Source: Streptomyces sp. NBC_00376 (GTDB taxonomy: Bacteria > Actinomycetota > Actinomycetes > Streptomycetales > Streptomycetaceae). Taken from it: a DNA stretch of 64,000 bases. Below are positions 18,588 through 27,569 of the stretch, piece by piece. The stretch's first letter is position 1; each line of letters begins with the position of its first letter. The position numbers and the translations under genes are program-made. Where the stretch lies: NCBI RefSeq assembly GCF_036077095.1, contig NZ_CP107960.1, positions 1,984,001 through 2,048,000 on the forward strand, in the 5' to 3' direction. The notes under the pieces were generated by a model that did no database searches, was not told where the DNA came from, and saw nothing but the letters and a program-made list of their open reading frames with translations.

Positions 18588-19916
18588 TTACGCGCGACCT
18601 GCGGTCTTCTGCGTGCGGCGGGAGACCGAGTCGATGACCACGGCGGCCAGCAGCACCGCGCCGGTGATCATGTACTGGATGGCATTGGCCATCCCGATCA
18701 TGTTCAGGCCCTGCTGGATCGACTGGATCACGATCATGCCGAGCAGCGCGGACCAGACCTTGCCCCGGCCGCCGAAGAGACTGGTGCCGCCGATGACGGC
18801 GGCCGCGATGACCAGCATCAGTGTGTTGCCGCCGCCGACGCTCTTGGTGGCGCCGCCGGAGAGGCTGGCGATGAAGAGGCCGCCGAAGGCGCCCAGCATT
18901 CCGGAGAGCGCGAAGACGGTGATCCGGATCCGGTCGACGTTGATACCGGCGCGGCGTGCGGCCTCCGGGTTGCCGCCCACCGCGAAGACCTGGCGGCCGA
19001 AGGTGGTCCGGCGGGCCACGAAGTCCGCGACGACCAGCACGGCGAGGAAGATCACCAGGGCCAGCGGCAGGCCGCGGGCGCCGGAGGGCTCGTTCAGGAC
19101 GTACGCGACGGCGAAGCAGAGGATCGCGACGATGCCCGTGCGGAGCAGGACCTCGGTGGTGGGACGGGCGGGCAGGCCCGCGGCCCTGCGGCGCCGGCTG
19201 TCCATCAGGAGCGAGGCGGCGTAGGCGAGGACGGCGACCAGGGCGACACCGTACGCGACGGCCTTGTCCTCGAAGAAGTAGTTGGTGAGGTTCTCGACGA
19301 TGCTGCCGGACGGCGTGTTGATCGAGCCCTCACCGCCCATCATCCACTCCTGCAGACCGCTCCAGCCGAGGAAACCGGCCAGGGTGACGACGAAGGCCGG
19401 CACCCCGATCTTGGCGAAGAAGAAGCCGTGCAGCGCGCCGAGCACCATGCCGGTGAGCACCGCGACGAGCACCGCCGACCAGTCGTTCCAGCCGTGGTTG
19501 ACGTTGAGCACGGCCCAGACGGCCGCACCGACACCGGCGACCGAACCGACGGACAGGTCGATCTCGCCGAGCAGCAGCACGAAGACGATGCCGACCGCCA
19601 TGATGCCGAGGCCGGAGCTGTAGACGGCGACGTTGGCGATGGAACTGGCGGAGAGGAAGTTGCTGTTCTGGAACTGGAAGACGACCGCGATGACGATCAG
19701 GCCGACCAGGACCGGCAGAGAGCCGAGCTCGCCGCCGCGCACCTTGCGGGTGAACTCGGACCAGTAGCCCTTGAATCCCTCCTCGCGGACGAGCAGGCGC
19801 GGGTCGACCGCGGGCAGCGGGGCCGCCGACGGCTCGGCCTCCGGTACCGCCGCGGCGGACTTCTCGGTGGCGGGCTTCCCGGTGGAGGTTTTGGGGGTCT
19901 TGGCGAGGTCGCTCAC
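18588..19916 (-). CDS. xylH: Xylose-type sugar ABC transporter permease
   Basis: 442 residues. After a Thr/Lys/Ala-rich cytoplasmic N-terminus it has about ten membrane spans with the BPD_transp_2 pattern: [19 protein letters not shown] near residue 115 and [21 protein letters not shown] with the EAA-like loop, then [18 protein letters not shown]. These are hallmarks of ribose/xylose/galactose (CUT2) permeases. It overlaps the ATPase gene by 4 nt. The name rests on the binding-protein/ATPase/permease set next to a ROK regulator, which matches the S. coelicolor xylose operon as I remember it. The precise sugar is inferred. Confidence 0.85.
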   Translation of the reverse strand: MSDLAKTPKTSTGKPATEKSAAAVPEAEPSAAPLPAVDPRLLVREEGFKGYWSEFTRKVRGGELGSLPVLVGLIVIAVVFQFQNSNFLSASSIANVAVYSSGLGIMAVGIVFVLLLGEIDLSVGSVAGVGAAVWAVLNVNHGWNDWSAVLVAVLTGMVLGALHGFFFAKIGVPAFVVTLAGFLGWSGLQEWMMGGEGSINTPSGSIVENLTNYFFEDKAVAYGVALVAVLAYAASLLMDSRRRRAAGLPARPTTEVLLRTGIVAILCFAVAYVLNEPSGARGLPLALVIFLAVLVVADFVARRTTFGRQVFAVGGNPEAARRAGINVDRIRITVFALSGMLGAFGGLFIASLSGGATKSVGGGNTLMLVIAAAVIGGTSLFGGRGKVWSALLGMIVIQSIQQGLNMIGMANAIQYMITGAVLLAAVVIDSVSRRTQKTAGRA

Positions 19917-20698
19917 TTCGCGTCCTCCTTCGTGGCTGTGCGTGCCTGGCGGCGCGTGACGGCATTGTCGGTGGCACCGGTGATCGCGGAGATGATCTCC
20001 TCGTGGGACGTGGTCGCCACGTCGAAGACTCCGTTGTTGCGGCCCAGCCGCAGCACCGCCACCTTGTCGGCGACGGCGCGCACGTCGGCCATGTTGTGGC
20101 TGATGAGGATGACGCCGTGGCCGCGCTCGCGCAGCCGCTCGACGAGGTCGAGGACCTGGGCGGTCTGCTCCACGCCGAGGGCGGCGGTCGGCTCGTCGAG
20201 GATGACGACCTTGGGGTCACCGATCAGGGCGCGGGCGATGGCCACGACCTGGCGCTGACCGCCGGAGAGCGAGGCGACCGGGATACGGACGCTGGGGATC
20301 CGGATGGACAGGGTGTCCAGCAGTTCCTTGGCGCGCTTCTCCATCGCGATCTCGTCGAGCACGGAGGCCTTGCGCAGTTCGCTGCCGAGAAAGAGGTTGG
20401 CGACCACATCGAGGTTGTCGCAGAGGGCCAGGTCCTGGTAGACGGTGGCGACTCCGAGGTCCTGGGCGTCGTTGGGCCGGTTGATCCGGACCGGTGTGCC
20501 CTCCCACTCGATGGAGCCTTCGTCGATCGGGTGGACACCCGAAATGGTCTTGACGAGCGTCGACTTGCCGGCACCGTTGTCGCCGACCAGGGCGACCACT
20601 TCGCCGGAACGAATCTCCAGGTCCACATCGGTGAGCGCCTGGACGGCGCCGAACCGCTTGGAGATTCCGCGCAACGCCAGCACGGGCGTAGCGGACAC
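19913..20698 (-). CDS. xylG: Sugar ABC transporter ATP-binding protein
   Basis: 261 residues from GTG 20698. This start has AAGGAG at a 9-nt distance, whereas the nearby ATG 20707 abuts the same AAGGAG and is too close. Walker A is GDNGAGKST, the signature is LSGGQRQ, and Walker B is VVILDEPTAAL followed by the switch His in LISHN. It has a single nucleotide-binding domain, unlike the duplicated ~500-residue RbsA/XylG of enterics, so the transporter should use it as a homodimer. It energises sugar uptake with XylF and XylH. A 4-nt overlap with xylH implies coupled translation. Confidence 0.88.
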   Translation of the reverse strand: MSATPVLALRGISKRFGAVQALTDVDLEIRSGEVVALVGDNGAGKSTLVKTISGVHPIDEGSIEWEGTPVRINRPNDAQDLGVATVYQDLALCDNLDVVANLFLGSELRKASVLDEIAMEKRAKELLDTLSIRIPSVRIPVASLSGGQRQVVAIARALIGDPKVVILDEPTAALGVEQTAQVLDLVERLRERGHGVILISHNMADVRAVADKVAVLRLGRNNGVFDVATTSHEEIISAITGATDNAVTRRQARTATKEDAK

Positions 20699-20933
20699 GT
20701 GAATCATCTCCTTCGCCGCCTGACCGGCGGGGATGGTGCTGCTGAGCACAGGGGGGCGGTGCCGGTCACCGGGCCGCCGGGAGGGCCGGAACGCCTTCGG
20801 GGCCGGCCTCGGAACGTCGTCGCCGGGGGACGACCACGCGCCGGGACCGCGCCCGGGTAGGGGTTCCGTGCCGGCCGGGGCCCGGGCCGTGTCCCGGAGG
20901 GCGGCCGTGTGCGGTGACCGGGACCGGTGAGAA

Positions 20934-20984
20934 GTCCGGCGCCCGCCCCTTGCTGCGGGGCATTTGACGGGGCGGGTGCCGGAC
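20934..20984 (-). terminator. Intercistronic stem-loop after xylF (attenuator or mRNA stabiliser)
   Basis: GTCCGGCGCCCGCCCC (20934-20949) pairs with GGGGCGGGTGCCGGAC (20969-20984), 16 positions with one non-Watson-Crick pair and a 19-nt loop. It begins 30 nt after the xylF stop, inside the 315-nt gap before xylG. No other promoter-like element is evident in that gap. The usual consequence is partial termination and stabilisation of the binding-protein message. Confidence 0.6.
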
Positions 20985-21013
20985 CGGATCGGGTGACGCC
21001 TGCCGGCGGCGGA

Positions 21014-22111
21014 TTACTTGACGCCGGCTGCGTCGCAGGCCGCCTTGTACTGGGCGGTGCAGATCTCCTCGACCTTGTAGACCTTGTCGGCGACGATCGT
21101 GGAGGCGATGTTCTCCTTGGTCACGACCGAGGCGTCGTACAGCTTGGACGGGGTGCCCTTGAACTCGCCCGAGAGGCTGTCGACCTTGACCGGGGCCAGG
21201 TCGTCGAACTTCTCGCCCTTGAGCAGACGGACGGCGATCTCGGCGGTGGTCTCGGCCTCCGGCTTGATCTGCTTGTAGATCGAGAATGACTGCTCGCCCG
21301 CGAGGATGCGCTGCAGACCGGCGAGCTCGGAGTCCTGGCCGCCGACCGGAACCTTCACGCCCTGCTTCTTCAGGGCCGTGATGATGCCGCCGGCCATGCC
21401 GTCGTTGGCGGAGTAGACGCCCTGGAAGCCGTCCTTGCCCAGGGAGTCGATGGCCGCTCCCATCTTCTTGTTGGCCTCGTCCGCCGACCAGTCCGGGATG
21501 TCCTGCTCGTAGACGACCTTCTTGACCTGCTTGTCGAGGACGCTGTGCGCGCCCTTCTTGAAGAAGGGGGCGTTCGGGTCGGTCGGCGAGCCGTTGATCA
21601 TGACAACGTTGCTGTCCTTGGCCTTGGCGCCCATCGCCTTGACCAGTGCCTCGCCCTGGAGCTGGCCGATCTTCTCGTTGTCGTACGACACATAGGCGGA
21701 GATCGGGCCCTCGGCGAGACGGTCGTACGCGACGACCTTGACGTCCTTCTTCGCGGCCTGCTGGACCCAGGACTTCGCGGCCTTGTAGTCGACGGTGTCC
21801 AGGATGATGACCTTCACACCCTGCGTGACGAGCGCGTCGAACTGCTTCTTCTGGGTCTCGCTGTCCTGCGCGGCGTTGTTGTACTTGACCTCGCAGTCGG
21901 AGCACAGCGCCTTGATCTTCGCCTCCATGATGGGGCGGTCGAACGTCTCGTAACGCGTGGTCTTGTTCTCCGGCAGGAGCAGGCCGATGGTCTTGCCGTC
22001 GCCGCCGCTGCCGGAGTCCTTGTCGTCGCCGGCCTTGCCACAGGCCGCGAGGGAGACGGCCATGGAGAGTGCGGCCGTTCCAATGACGATGCGTCGCGTC
22101 GTTGCGTTCAT
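21014..22111 (-). CDS. xylF: Xylose-type sugar-binding lipoprotein of ABC transporter
   Basis: 365 residues from ATG 22111, with GGGAGG upstream. The N-terminus is a lipoprotein signal (RRIVIGTAALSMAVSLAAC), then a Gly/Ser linker, then a type 1 periplasmic-binding fold. Landmarks are KTIGLLLPENKTTRYETFD, VKVIILDTVDYKAA, VVAYDRLAEGPISAYVSYDN, DGMAGGIITALKKQG and VPVGGQDSEL, which closely follow XylF-type D-xylose-binding proteins. It captures sugar outside the membrane and delivers it to XylH. It is the first gene of the operon; a possible operator lies about 100 nt upstream. Confidence 0.9.
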   Translation of the reverse strand: MNATTRRIVIGTAALSMAVSLAACGKAGDDKDSGSGGDGKTIGLLLPENKTTRYETFDRPIMEAKIKALCSDCEVKYNNAAQDSETQKKQFDALVTQGVKVIILDTVDYKAAKSWVQQAAKKDVKVVAYDRLAEGPISAYVSYDNEKIGQLQGEALVKAMGAKAKDSNVVMINGSPTDPNAPFFKKGAHSVLDKQVKKVVYEQDIPDWSADEANKKMGAAIDSLGKDGFQGVYSANDGMAGGIITALKKQGVKVPVGGQDSELAGLQRILAGEQSFSIYKQIKPEAETTAEIAVRLLKGEKFDDLAPVKVDSLSGEFKGTPSKLYDASVVTKENIASTIVADKVYKVEEICTAQYKAACDAAGVK

Positions 22112-22203
22112 TACGGGTTGCCTCCCTGACGAGGCCGCAACGTTGCGGCCGAGGTGGCTGGCAGTCAACTCGGCCGCACCGCCAGCGTCAAGGAGTAAAT
22201 CCT

Positions 22204-22232
22204 TAACGAGATGACAACGGTGCCATTCGTTA
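22204..22232. promoter_or_regulatory. Candidate operator upstream of xylF
   Basis: TAACGA (22204-22209) and TCGTTA (22227-22232) form an inverted repeat with a 17-nt spacer, in the relatively A/T-rich 120-nt strip between the ROK gene stop and xylF. It is a plausible site for the adjacent ROK repressor, but the symmetry could be chance. Confidence 0.35.
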
Positions 22233-22233
22233 T

Positions 22234-23433
22234 CTAAGTGAAGGCAGGAGTGGCCTTCGGCAAGGTGCTCTCCAAAAGGGTCGAATCCCCCATCTCGCTG
22301 AGCACCAGGGCCAGTGCGCCCAGGACTTCGGCCCGGCCGCCCAGCGCCCCGGGCAGCACCGAGAGCTGCCGGGCGGCGCTCGGAATGGCGTAGCGCGAGA
22401 CCGAGTCACGGATCGGTGCGAGCACCAACTCGCCCGCCTCGGCGAGCGATCCGCCGAGGACCACCCGGCTGGGGTTGAGCAGGTTGCAGAGGTTGGCCAC
22501 CCCGCTGCCGATGTGCCGCCCGACGTCCCCGATCACCCGGCGGCAGCCCGGATCGCCCTCGCGGGCCAGCTGGACCACCCGTTCCATGGTGAGGTCGGGC
22601 CCGTGGCTGGGCTGGAGCAGCGGCAGCACGTACCGGGCGGCCGTGAAGGTCTCCAGGCAGCCCCGGTTGCCGCAGCGGCAGACCGGGCCCGACTCGTCGA
22701 GCGTGATGTGCCCGATCTCGCCGGCCGTGCCGCCCGGACCCCGGTAGATGCGCCCGTCGATCACCAGGCCGGCGCCGACCCCGCTGGCGACCTTGATGTA
22801 GGCGAGGTCCTTGACGCCCCGGCCGCTCCCCCACACCAGCTCGCCGAGCGCGCCGAGGTTGGCGTCGTTGTCGACGTACACCGGCACTCCGAGCCGGCCC
22901 TCCAGTTCCCTGCTGGGGTTGATGCCCGTCCAGCCCGGCAGGATCGACGTGGAGCCCAGCGTGCCGGACTCCACGTCGATCGGGCCGGGTACACCGAGGC
23001 CCACCCCGATCACCTTGTCCGGGCCGATGCCGGTCGTCTCGATCAGCCGCCTGACCAGCTGCTCCGCCCGCCCGAACCCCTCCGCGGACGAGGCGTCGAC
23101 ATCCAGCGGCTCGGCCTCCTCGGCGAGCACCTGGTGGGCGAGGTTGCCGACCGCCACCCGCAGATGCGTATGGCCGAAGTCGACCCCGATCACGATGCCC
23201 GCGTCCCCGCTGAGCGAGACGCTGCGGGCCCGGCGGCCGCCCGCCGAGGTGGGGGTGACCTCGACCGTGCCGCCGTCCTTCAGTTCACGAACGATGTTGG
23301 AGACGGTGGCCGCTGACAGGCCGGTGCTCCGTGCGATCTCCGCCTGGGTGAGCGAACCGGCCATGCGTACCGCACGCACGACCCGCTCAAGGTTGGCGCG
23401 ATGCAGAGATGTCTGCGACCCCGGAGTCTCCAT
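22234..23433 (-). CDS. rok7B7: ROK-family transcriptional regulator
   Basis: 399 residues from ATG 23433 (AGGAG about 10 nt upstream; GTG 23445 is too close to it). The N-terminal winged helix-turn-helix has TQAEIARSTGLSAATVSNIVREL. The ROK/sugar-kinase-like part begins with IGVDFGHTHLRVAVG. The zinc motif CRCGNRGCLE is intact. The DxGxT-type phosphate loop is altered to DFGHTHL, so it is a regulator and not a kinase. By position, between ngcEFG and xylFGH, it corresponds to S. coelicolor Rok7B7 (SCO6008 from memory), which is known to affect xylose use, carbon repression and antibiotic production. The symbol is given on synteny and family. Confidence 0.8.
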   Translation of the reverse strand: METPGSQTSLHRANLERVVRAVRMAGSLTQAEIARSTGLSAATVSNIVRELKDGGTVEVTPTSAGGRRARSVSLSGDAGIVIGVDFGHTHLRVAVGNLAHQVLAEEAEPLDVDASSAEGFGRAEQLVRRLIETTGIGPDKVIGVGLGVPGPIDVESGTLGSTSILPGWTGINPSRELEGRLGVPVYVDNDANLGALGELVWGSGRGVKDLAYIKVASGVGAGLVIDGRIYRGPGGTAGEIGHITLDESGPVCRCGNRGCLETFTAARYVLPLLQPSHGPDLTMERVVQLAREGDPGCRRVIGDVGRHIGSGVANLCNLLNPSRVVLGGSLAEAGELVLAPIRDSVSRYAIPSAARQLSVLPGALGGRAEVLGALALVLSEMGDSTLLESTLPKATPAFT

Positions 23434-23572
23434 CGACTCTCTCACTCCTACCGTTTTCTCTAACATGTGAACTCTAAGCTGAGCGTTTTGCGGCACCCCC
23501 CGTCAAGACCTTGAGCAAGCGAAGCCTCGGATGAGCACCCCGGCCGCACCCCGAGCGGCCCGGAGCACGCAG

Positions 23573-23607
23573 GAACCGCCCGTCGGCGCGTGGCCGACGG
23601 GCGGTTC
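23573..23607. terminator. Strong hairpin after ngcG
   Basis: GAACCGCCCGTCGGC and its exact complement GCCGACGGGCGGTTC form a perfect 15-bp stem with a 5-nt loop, 29 nt past the ngcG stop on the minus strand and before the ROK start. There is no U-tract, as is usual in Streptomyces. Confidence 0.8.
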
Positions 23608-23635
23608 GTGTGTACGGGAGGGACGTGCCGGGCCG

Positions 23636-24556
23636 CTACTTCACCGCGCCCGCGGTGAGGCCGGCGACGACCTGGCGCTGGAAGATGATGTAGGCCGCGA
23701 GGACCGGCAGCATCGCCATCACCAGACCGGCGAAGAGCCCGGACCAGTCACCCTTGTACCCCTGGCTGGTGGCCAGTTCGACCAGGCCCTGCGAGAGCAC
23801 CCGGTATTTCGGTTCCGTGTTCAGGACCGTCGGCAGCATGTACTGGTTCCACTGACCGAGGAAGTTGAAGATACCGACGCTGATCAGGCCGGGCTTCGCC
23901 ATCGGCAGCATCACCTGGAAGAACGTCCGGGTGTGCGAGGCGCCGTCGAGCATCGCCGCTTCCGCCACCGAACTCGGCAGCGTACGGAAGAACGAGGTGA
24001 GGAAGAAGACGGTGAACGGCAGCGAGTACGCGATGTAGACCATGATCAGTCCGTGGCGCGTGTTCAGCAGGTCCATGTTGTTCATGACGAAGAACAGCGG
24101 GACCAGCGCCAGGATGATCGGGAAGCTCATCCCGCCGATGAACAGGTAGTAGATGAAGCGGTTGCCGGGGAAGTCGAACCGCGCCAGTACGTACGCCGCC
24201 ATCGAGCCGAGCAGCAGGGTGCCGACGAGCGAGCAGCCCACCACCACGACCGTGTTGAAGAAGTAGTCGCTCATGTGCGCCTGGCTCCAGGCACGCGACC
24301 AGTTCTCGAAGTGCAGCTTGTCGGGCAGCGCCCACGGCGTCGACAGGATCGAGTCGTCGGTCTTGAACGACGCCATCACCGCCCACAGCAGCGGCAGGAC
24401 GACCAGGATCGCCCAGATGATCAGCACACCGTGCGAGAAGACATTGAGGACCTGGCCCTCGCTGCTCTTCTCCTTGGCGGCGGATGCGGGCGCCTTGGCC
24501 ACCGGAGCGGGGTCGGCGGCCGGGGCGGCGGGGGGCGGGGTGTCAGTCGTCTTCAC
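23636..24556 (-). CDS. ngcG: GlcNAc/chitobiose ABC transporter permease (MalG-like)
   Basis: 306 residues. A Pro/Ala-rich cytoplasmic N-terminus is followed by about six membrane spans. The cytoplasmic EAA loop reads EAAMLDGASHTRTFFQVMLP, the contact point for the ATPase. This is the CUT1-type second permease. With NgcE and NgcF it should import N-acetylglucosamine and N,N'-diacetylchitobiose from chitin or wall turnover. No ATPase gene lies in the cluster; in Streptomyces such importers share the MsiK ATPase encoded elsewhere. The gene starts 91 nt after ngcF. Confidence 0.82.
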   Translation of the reverse strand: MKTTDTPPPAAPAADPAPVAKAPASAAKEKSSEGQVLNVFSHGVLIIWAILVVLPLLWAVMASFKTDDSILSTPWALPDKLHFENWSRAWSQAHMSDYFFNTVVVVGCSLVGTLLLGSMAAYVLARFDFPGNRFIYYLFIGGMSFPIILALVPLFFVMNNMDLLNTRHGLIMVYIAYSLPFTVFFLTSFFRTLPSSVAEAAMLDGASHTRTFFQVMLPMAKPGLISVGIFNFLGQWNQYMLPTVLNTEPKYRVLSQGLVELATSQGYKGDWSGLFAGLVMAMLPVLAAYIIFQRQVVAGLTAGAVK

Positions 24557-24647
24557 GTGTACTCACCTCGTACTGTCGAGCCGGACACGGAGGCCGACCT
24601 GTGGTGCCTGCTGGGGGTCCGGGGACCGTCTCCCGTCAATCGCAGCA

Positions 24648-25571
24648 TCAGAACTCCAGCCGATCGCGCCGGCCCAGTCGCATCACGATGGCGGCGAAGG
24701 CCATGGTGACGATGAGCAGTCCGACACCGATCGTCGTCGCGTAGCCGGCCTGCCCGTCACGGAAGGCCGTCTGGTACACGTACAGCGGCAGGACGGTGGT
24801 CGAGTAGTCGGGGCCACCGGGGCCCACGGTCATGACCTGCACGGCGGTGAACGCCTCGACGCCGAGGGCCAGGATCCCCATGTAGACCCAGCCCGACTGC
24901 ACCGTGTCCCAGAGCAGCGGAAGTGTGATCTTGAAGAACGTGGTGAAGCGGTTGGCGCCGTCGAGCAGCGCCGCCTCGTAGAAGTCCTTCGGGATGGACG
25001 CCATTCCGGCCGAGAACAGGACGACGAAGAATCCGACCGTCGACCAGACCAGCACCGACATGACGCAGACCAGCGCGAGACTCGGATCGCCCAGCCAGTC
25101 CGGCTGGATGGAGCCCAGACCGATCGTCTTCAGTGTCGAATTCAGCATCCCGCTGGTGGGGTTGAACGCGAACTGGAAGAGCAGGGCCACGATGACGATC
25201 GAGAGCACCTGCGGGAAGAAATAGGCGATCTTGTAGAAACTTGAGCCGCGCACGCCGGAGACCGCGGCGTTCTTGCGCCGCCGGCCCCCGACATTGAGCA
25301 TGAAGGCGAAGAAGAGCGCCAGGCCCAGCGTCACCAGCGGCAGCAGCACCACAAGCAACACGCTGTGCTGCAACGACTTCCAGAAGATGTCGTCCTTCAG
25401 CATCCTCGTGTAGTTGTCGAACCCGACCATCTTGAAGTCCGGGCTCAGACCGGTCCAGTCCGTGAACGAGTAGTAGATGGACTGGATGAACGGCCAAATG
25501 ACGAAGACCGCGTACAACGCGAGTGGGAGTACCAAGAATCCCACGATGAAACGGTACTTGCCATGCTGCAT
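24648..25571 (-). CDS. ngcF: GlcNAc/chitobiose ABC transporter permease (MalF-like)
   Basis: 307 residues starting MQHGKYRFIVGFLVLPLALY, with about six membrane spans. The EAA loop EAALLDGANRFTTFFKITLP is clear. It is the first CUT1 permease subunit, pairing with NgcG. The start follows ngcE by 50 nt, consistent with one transcript. The start region and the IYYSFTDWTGLSPDFKMVG segment match my memory of streptomycete NgcF. The substrate assignment rests on this and on the diagnostic binding protein. Confidence 0.85.
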   Translation of the reverse strand: MQHGKYRFIVGFLVLPLALYAVFVIWPFIQSIYYSFTDWTGLSPDFKMVGFDNYTRMLKDDIFWKSLQHSVLLVVLLPLVTLGLALFFAFMLNVGGRRRKNAAVSGVRGSSFYKIAYFFPQVLSIVIVALLFQFAFNPTSGMLNSTLKTIGLGSIQPDWLGDPSLALVCVMSVLVWSTVGFFVVLFSAGMASIPKDFYEAALLDGANRFTTFFKITLPLLWDTVQSGWVYMGILALGVEAFTAVQVMTVGPGGPDYSTTVLPLYVYQTAFRDGQAGYATTIGVGLLIVTMAFAAIVMRLGRRDRLEF

Positions 25572-25621
25572 CGTTTACCGACCCCGATCTTTCCGCGGGT
25601 GCCGCCGCTGGTGACGGTTGC

Positions 25622-27070
25622 TCACTGGTGCTTGTAGTGCTTGATGGACTGGTCCTTGGCCGCCGCGTCGGCGAAGGCCTGGATCTTCTTGATGGCTTCC
25701 GCCGGGGTCGCGCGGCCGGCCATCATCTCGCCGATACCGGCGACACCGATCTGCTCCTTCTGGAGCTTCACGTACCAGTCCTGCAGACGCGGGTTCACCA
25801 CGTTGTCGCCGGCCTTCTTCAGCGAGTCGACGCCGGACTGCATGGCGGTCGACAGGGTCAGACCGTCGGTGCCGCCGTTGAACGCGCTGAGGGACTTGAC
25901 CTGCTTGGTGAAGTTCTTCGAGGACTCCTCGGAGAGCATGATGCGCAGCTGCTCCATGCCGCCCTCGGGGTTCTTCGCGTTGGCCGGGACGATGAAGGGC
26001 TCGCCGCCGGACGCCCAGATGGTGCCGAACGGCAGCTTGTCCGACGCGTCCAGGCCGGACGGCGGCGCGACCATCATCTTGAAGTCCTTGGGCGTGGTCG
26101 GCGCGGCCTCGTTCTCCACCCACGAACCGTTCGGGATGAAGAGCGCCTTGCCCTTGGTCCACTCGGTCTGCGACTGGATGTGGGTCAGACCGGGGGTGCC
26201 CTTGAGGATGTAGCCCTTCTGGTACAGCTCGTAGTACGCCTCGAAGGCCGCCTTGACCGCGGGGTCCTTCCAGGCGTTCGGCTCCAGGTTGTCGATCTTG
26301 TCGAGAACCTCCCGGCCACCGATCTTGGCGATGAACGGGTAGAGCGAGAACGGCAGGTAGTACGGGTACTTACCGGCGTACGTCCAGCCCGCGATGCCCT
26401 GCTTCTTCGCCTTCGCGCAGAGGGCGAGCATGGCGTCCCAGTCCTCCGGGTACTCCGCGTCGAGCTTCTCCAGCGCGGTCTGCGAGTACCAGACGCCGTA
26501 GACGGTGTACGCGTAGTACATGATCCAGACCGGGTCGCCGTCGAACTGACCCATCTCCAGGACACCGGGGCGCAGGGTGTCGCGGACCTTCTTGCTCGGG
26601 TCGTCGATGGACGGGGCGTCCATCAGCGGCGTCAGGTCGAGCAGCTGCTTCTTGCCGACCAGGACACCCATGTCCATCTGCTCGGCGCCGGAGTTGTCGA
26701 TCAGGTCCGGCGGGGTGCCGCCGTTGAAGCGGGGCTGCAGCTGCGACTGGATCTTCTGGGTCGCGACGTGCTTGACCTTCGGGGCCTTCGGGAACGCGGC
26801 GTTGTACTTCTTCTCCGCGTCGATCGCGTACTGCTGGCCGAAGCCGCCGTCGAAGATGACCACCTCGAGCGGGGCCGTCTCGTTCACGCCGAGCGGGTTG
26901 GCCTTGGTGACCTTGCCCTTCTCGACCTTCTTGTCGCTGCCGCTGTCGCCGCTGGCGCACGCCGACAGGAAGCCCATCGCCGGAACGCTGATCAGGCCGA
27001 GTGCGGCCGATCGCTTGATCACATCGCGACGGCCAAGGCCCTCATTCTTGTGGGCGGAGGTGGATCCCAT
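25622..27070 (-). CDS. ngcE: GlcNAc/diacetylchitobiose-binding lipoprotein
   Basis: 482 residues from ATG 27070, with GAGGA 7-8 nt upstream; an in-frame TTG two codons earlier is less likely. The N-terminus combines a twin-arginine motif (GRRDVIKRS), a hydrophobic run and a lipobox (GFLSAC), so it should be a Tat-exported lipoprotein. The body is a cluster 1 extracellular solute-binding fold (PRFNGGTPPDLIDNSG; WTYAGKYPYYLPFSLYPF; FIPNGSWVENEAAPTTPKDF). Sequence and context match NgcE, the high-affinity N-acetylglucosamine/chitobiose-binding protein. It is the first gene of the operon; a candidate DasR site overlaps its promoter about 240 nt upstream. Confidence 0.9.
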   Translation of the reverse strand: MGSTSAHKNEGLGRRDVIKRSAALGLISVPAMGFLSACASGDSGSDKKVEKGKVTKANPLGVNETAPLEVVIFDGGFGQQYAIDAEKKYNAAFPKAPKVKHVATQKIQSQLQPRFNGGTPPDLIDNSGAEQMDMGVLVGKKQLLDLTPLMDAPSIDDPSKKVRDTLRPGVLEMGQFDGDPVWIMYYAYTVYGVWYSQTALEKLDAEYPEDWDAMLALCAKAKKQGIAGWTYAGKYPYYLPFSLYPFIAKIGGREVLDKIDNLEPNAWKDPAVKAAFEAYYELYQKGYILKGTPGLTHIQSQTEWTKGKALFIPNGSWVENEAAPTTPKDFKMMVAPPSGLDASDKLPFGTIWASGGEPFIVPANAKNPEGGMEQLRIMLSEESSKNFTKQVKSLSAFNGGTDGLTLSTAMQSGVDSLKKAGDNVVNPRLQDWYVKLQKEQIGVAGIGEMMAGRATPAEAIKKIQAFADAAAKDQSIKHYKHQ

Positions 27071-27309
27071 GCTCAAGTCCTCGCCTTCTCCAGGACTCAG
27101 GCGGTGTGTACCGGTCGCCCGTAGATATTCGCCTCAGGCGAAGGGCCCCGCCACCGCGGTCAGTTGCGCTTGGGTAATGCTGATTTCAGGCTAGCCAGGT
27201 GCAGTGGGGGGTCGGGAAGATCCGGCATCGGACGCACCCGTCGTGCTGTCCGCGGCCCTTCCCCGTGTCCCCCTCGTCCGCGTCGCCGGAAAAAGCTGTG
27301 CGGACGCCG

Positions 27310-27343
27310 ACAGGTATAGTCCACTTCCCGCCGACTGAGCAAG
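27310..27343 (-). promoter_or_regulatory. ngcE promoter with DasR-like (dre) site
   Basis: On the minus strand TTGCTC (-35) is followed by an 18-nt spacer and TATACC (-10). AGTGGACTATACCTGT (27325-27310) covers the -10 and matches the DasR consensus ACTGGTCTAGACCAGT at 12 of 16 positions by my count. DasR is the GlcNAc-responsive repressor of amino-sugar uptake in Streptomyces, so binding here would block ngcEFG until GlcN-6-phosphate accumulates. Confidence 0.45.
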
Positions 27344-27477
27344 ATCGAATGCGACTTTGAGCAGCAGTCTTTCCCGAGTTGAGACCTCGCGGATACATGG
27401 CCCCCGCATGCTCCCGGCCCGGGTGTAACGATTTCCGCAATACGGTCGATTCACCTTGCGCTTCCCGTCCAACACCC

Positions 27478-27538
27478 TTGACACATCCCGGCACTTGGCT
27501 CCCTACTGGACCTTGCGCATCTCTCTGACAACGTTGTC
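27478..27538 (+). promoter_or_regulatory. Promoter and LacI-type operator of the GH92 gene
   Basis: TTGACA (27478-27483) and a weak -10 CCTACT (27502-27507) are spaced by 18 nt. GACAACGTTGTC at 27527-27538 is a perfect 12-bp palindrome with the central CG typical of LacI-family operators, located just after the predicted transcription start. The rest of the 500-nt divergent region (27071-27569) has no further element I can support. Confidence 0.5.
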
Positions 27539-27569
27539 CAGGTGCACTCCTCGGGAGGAATGGCTCGGC

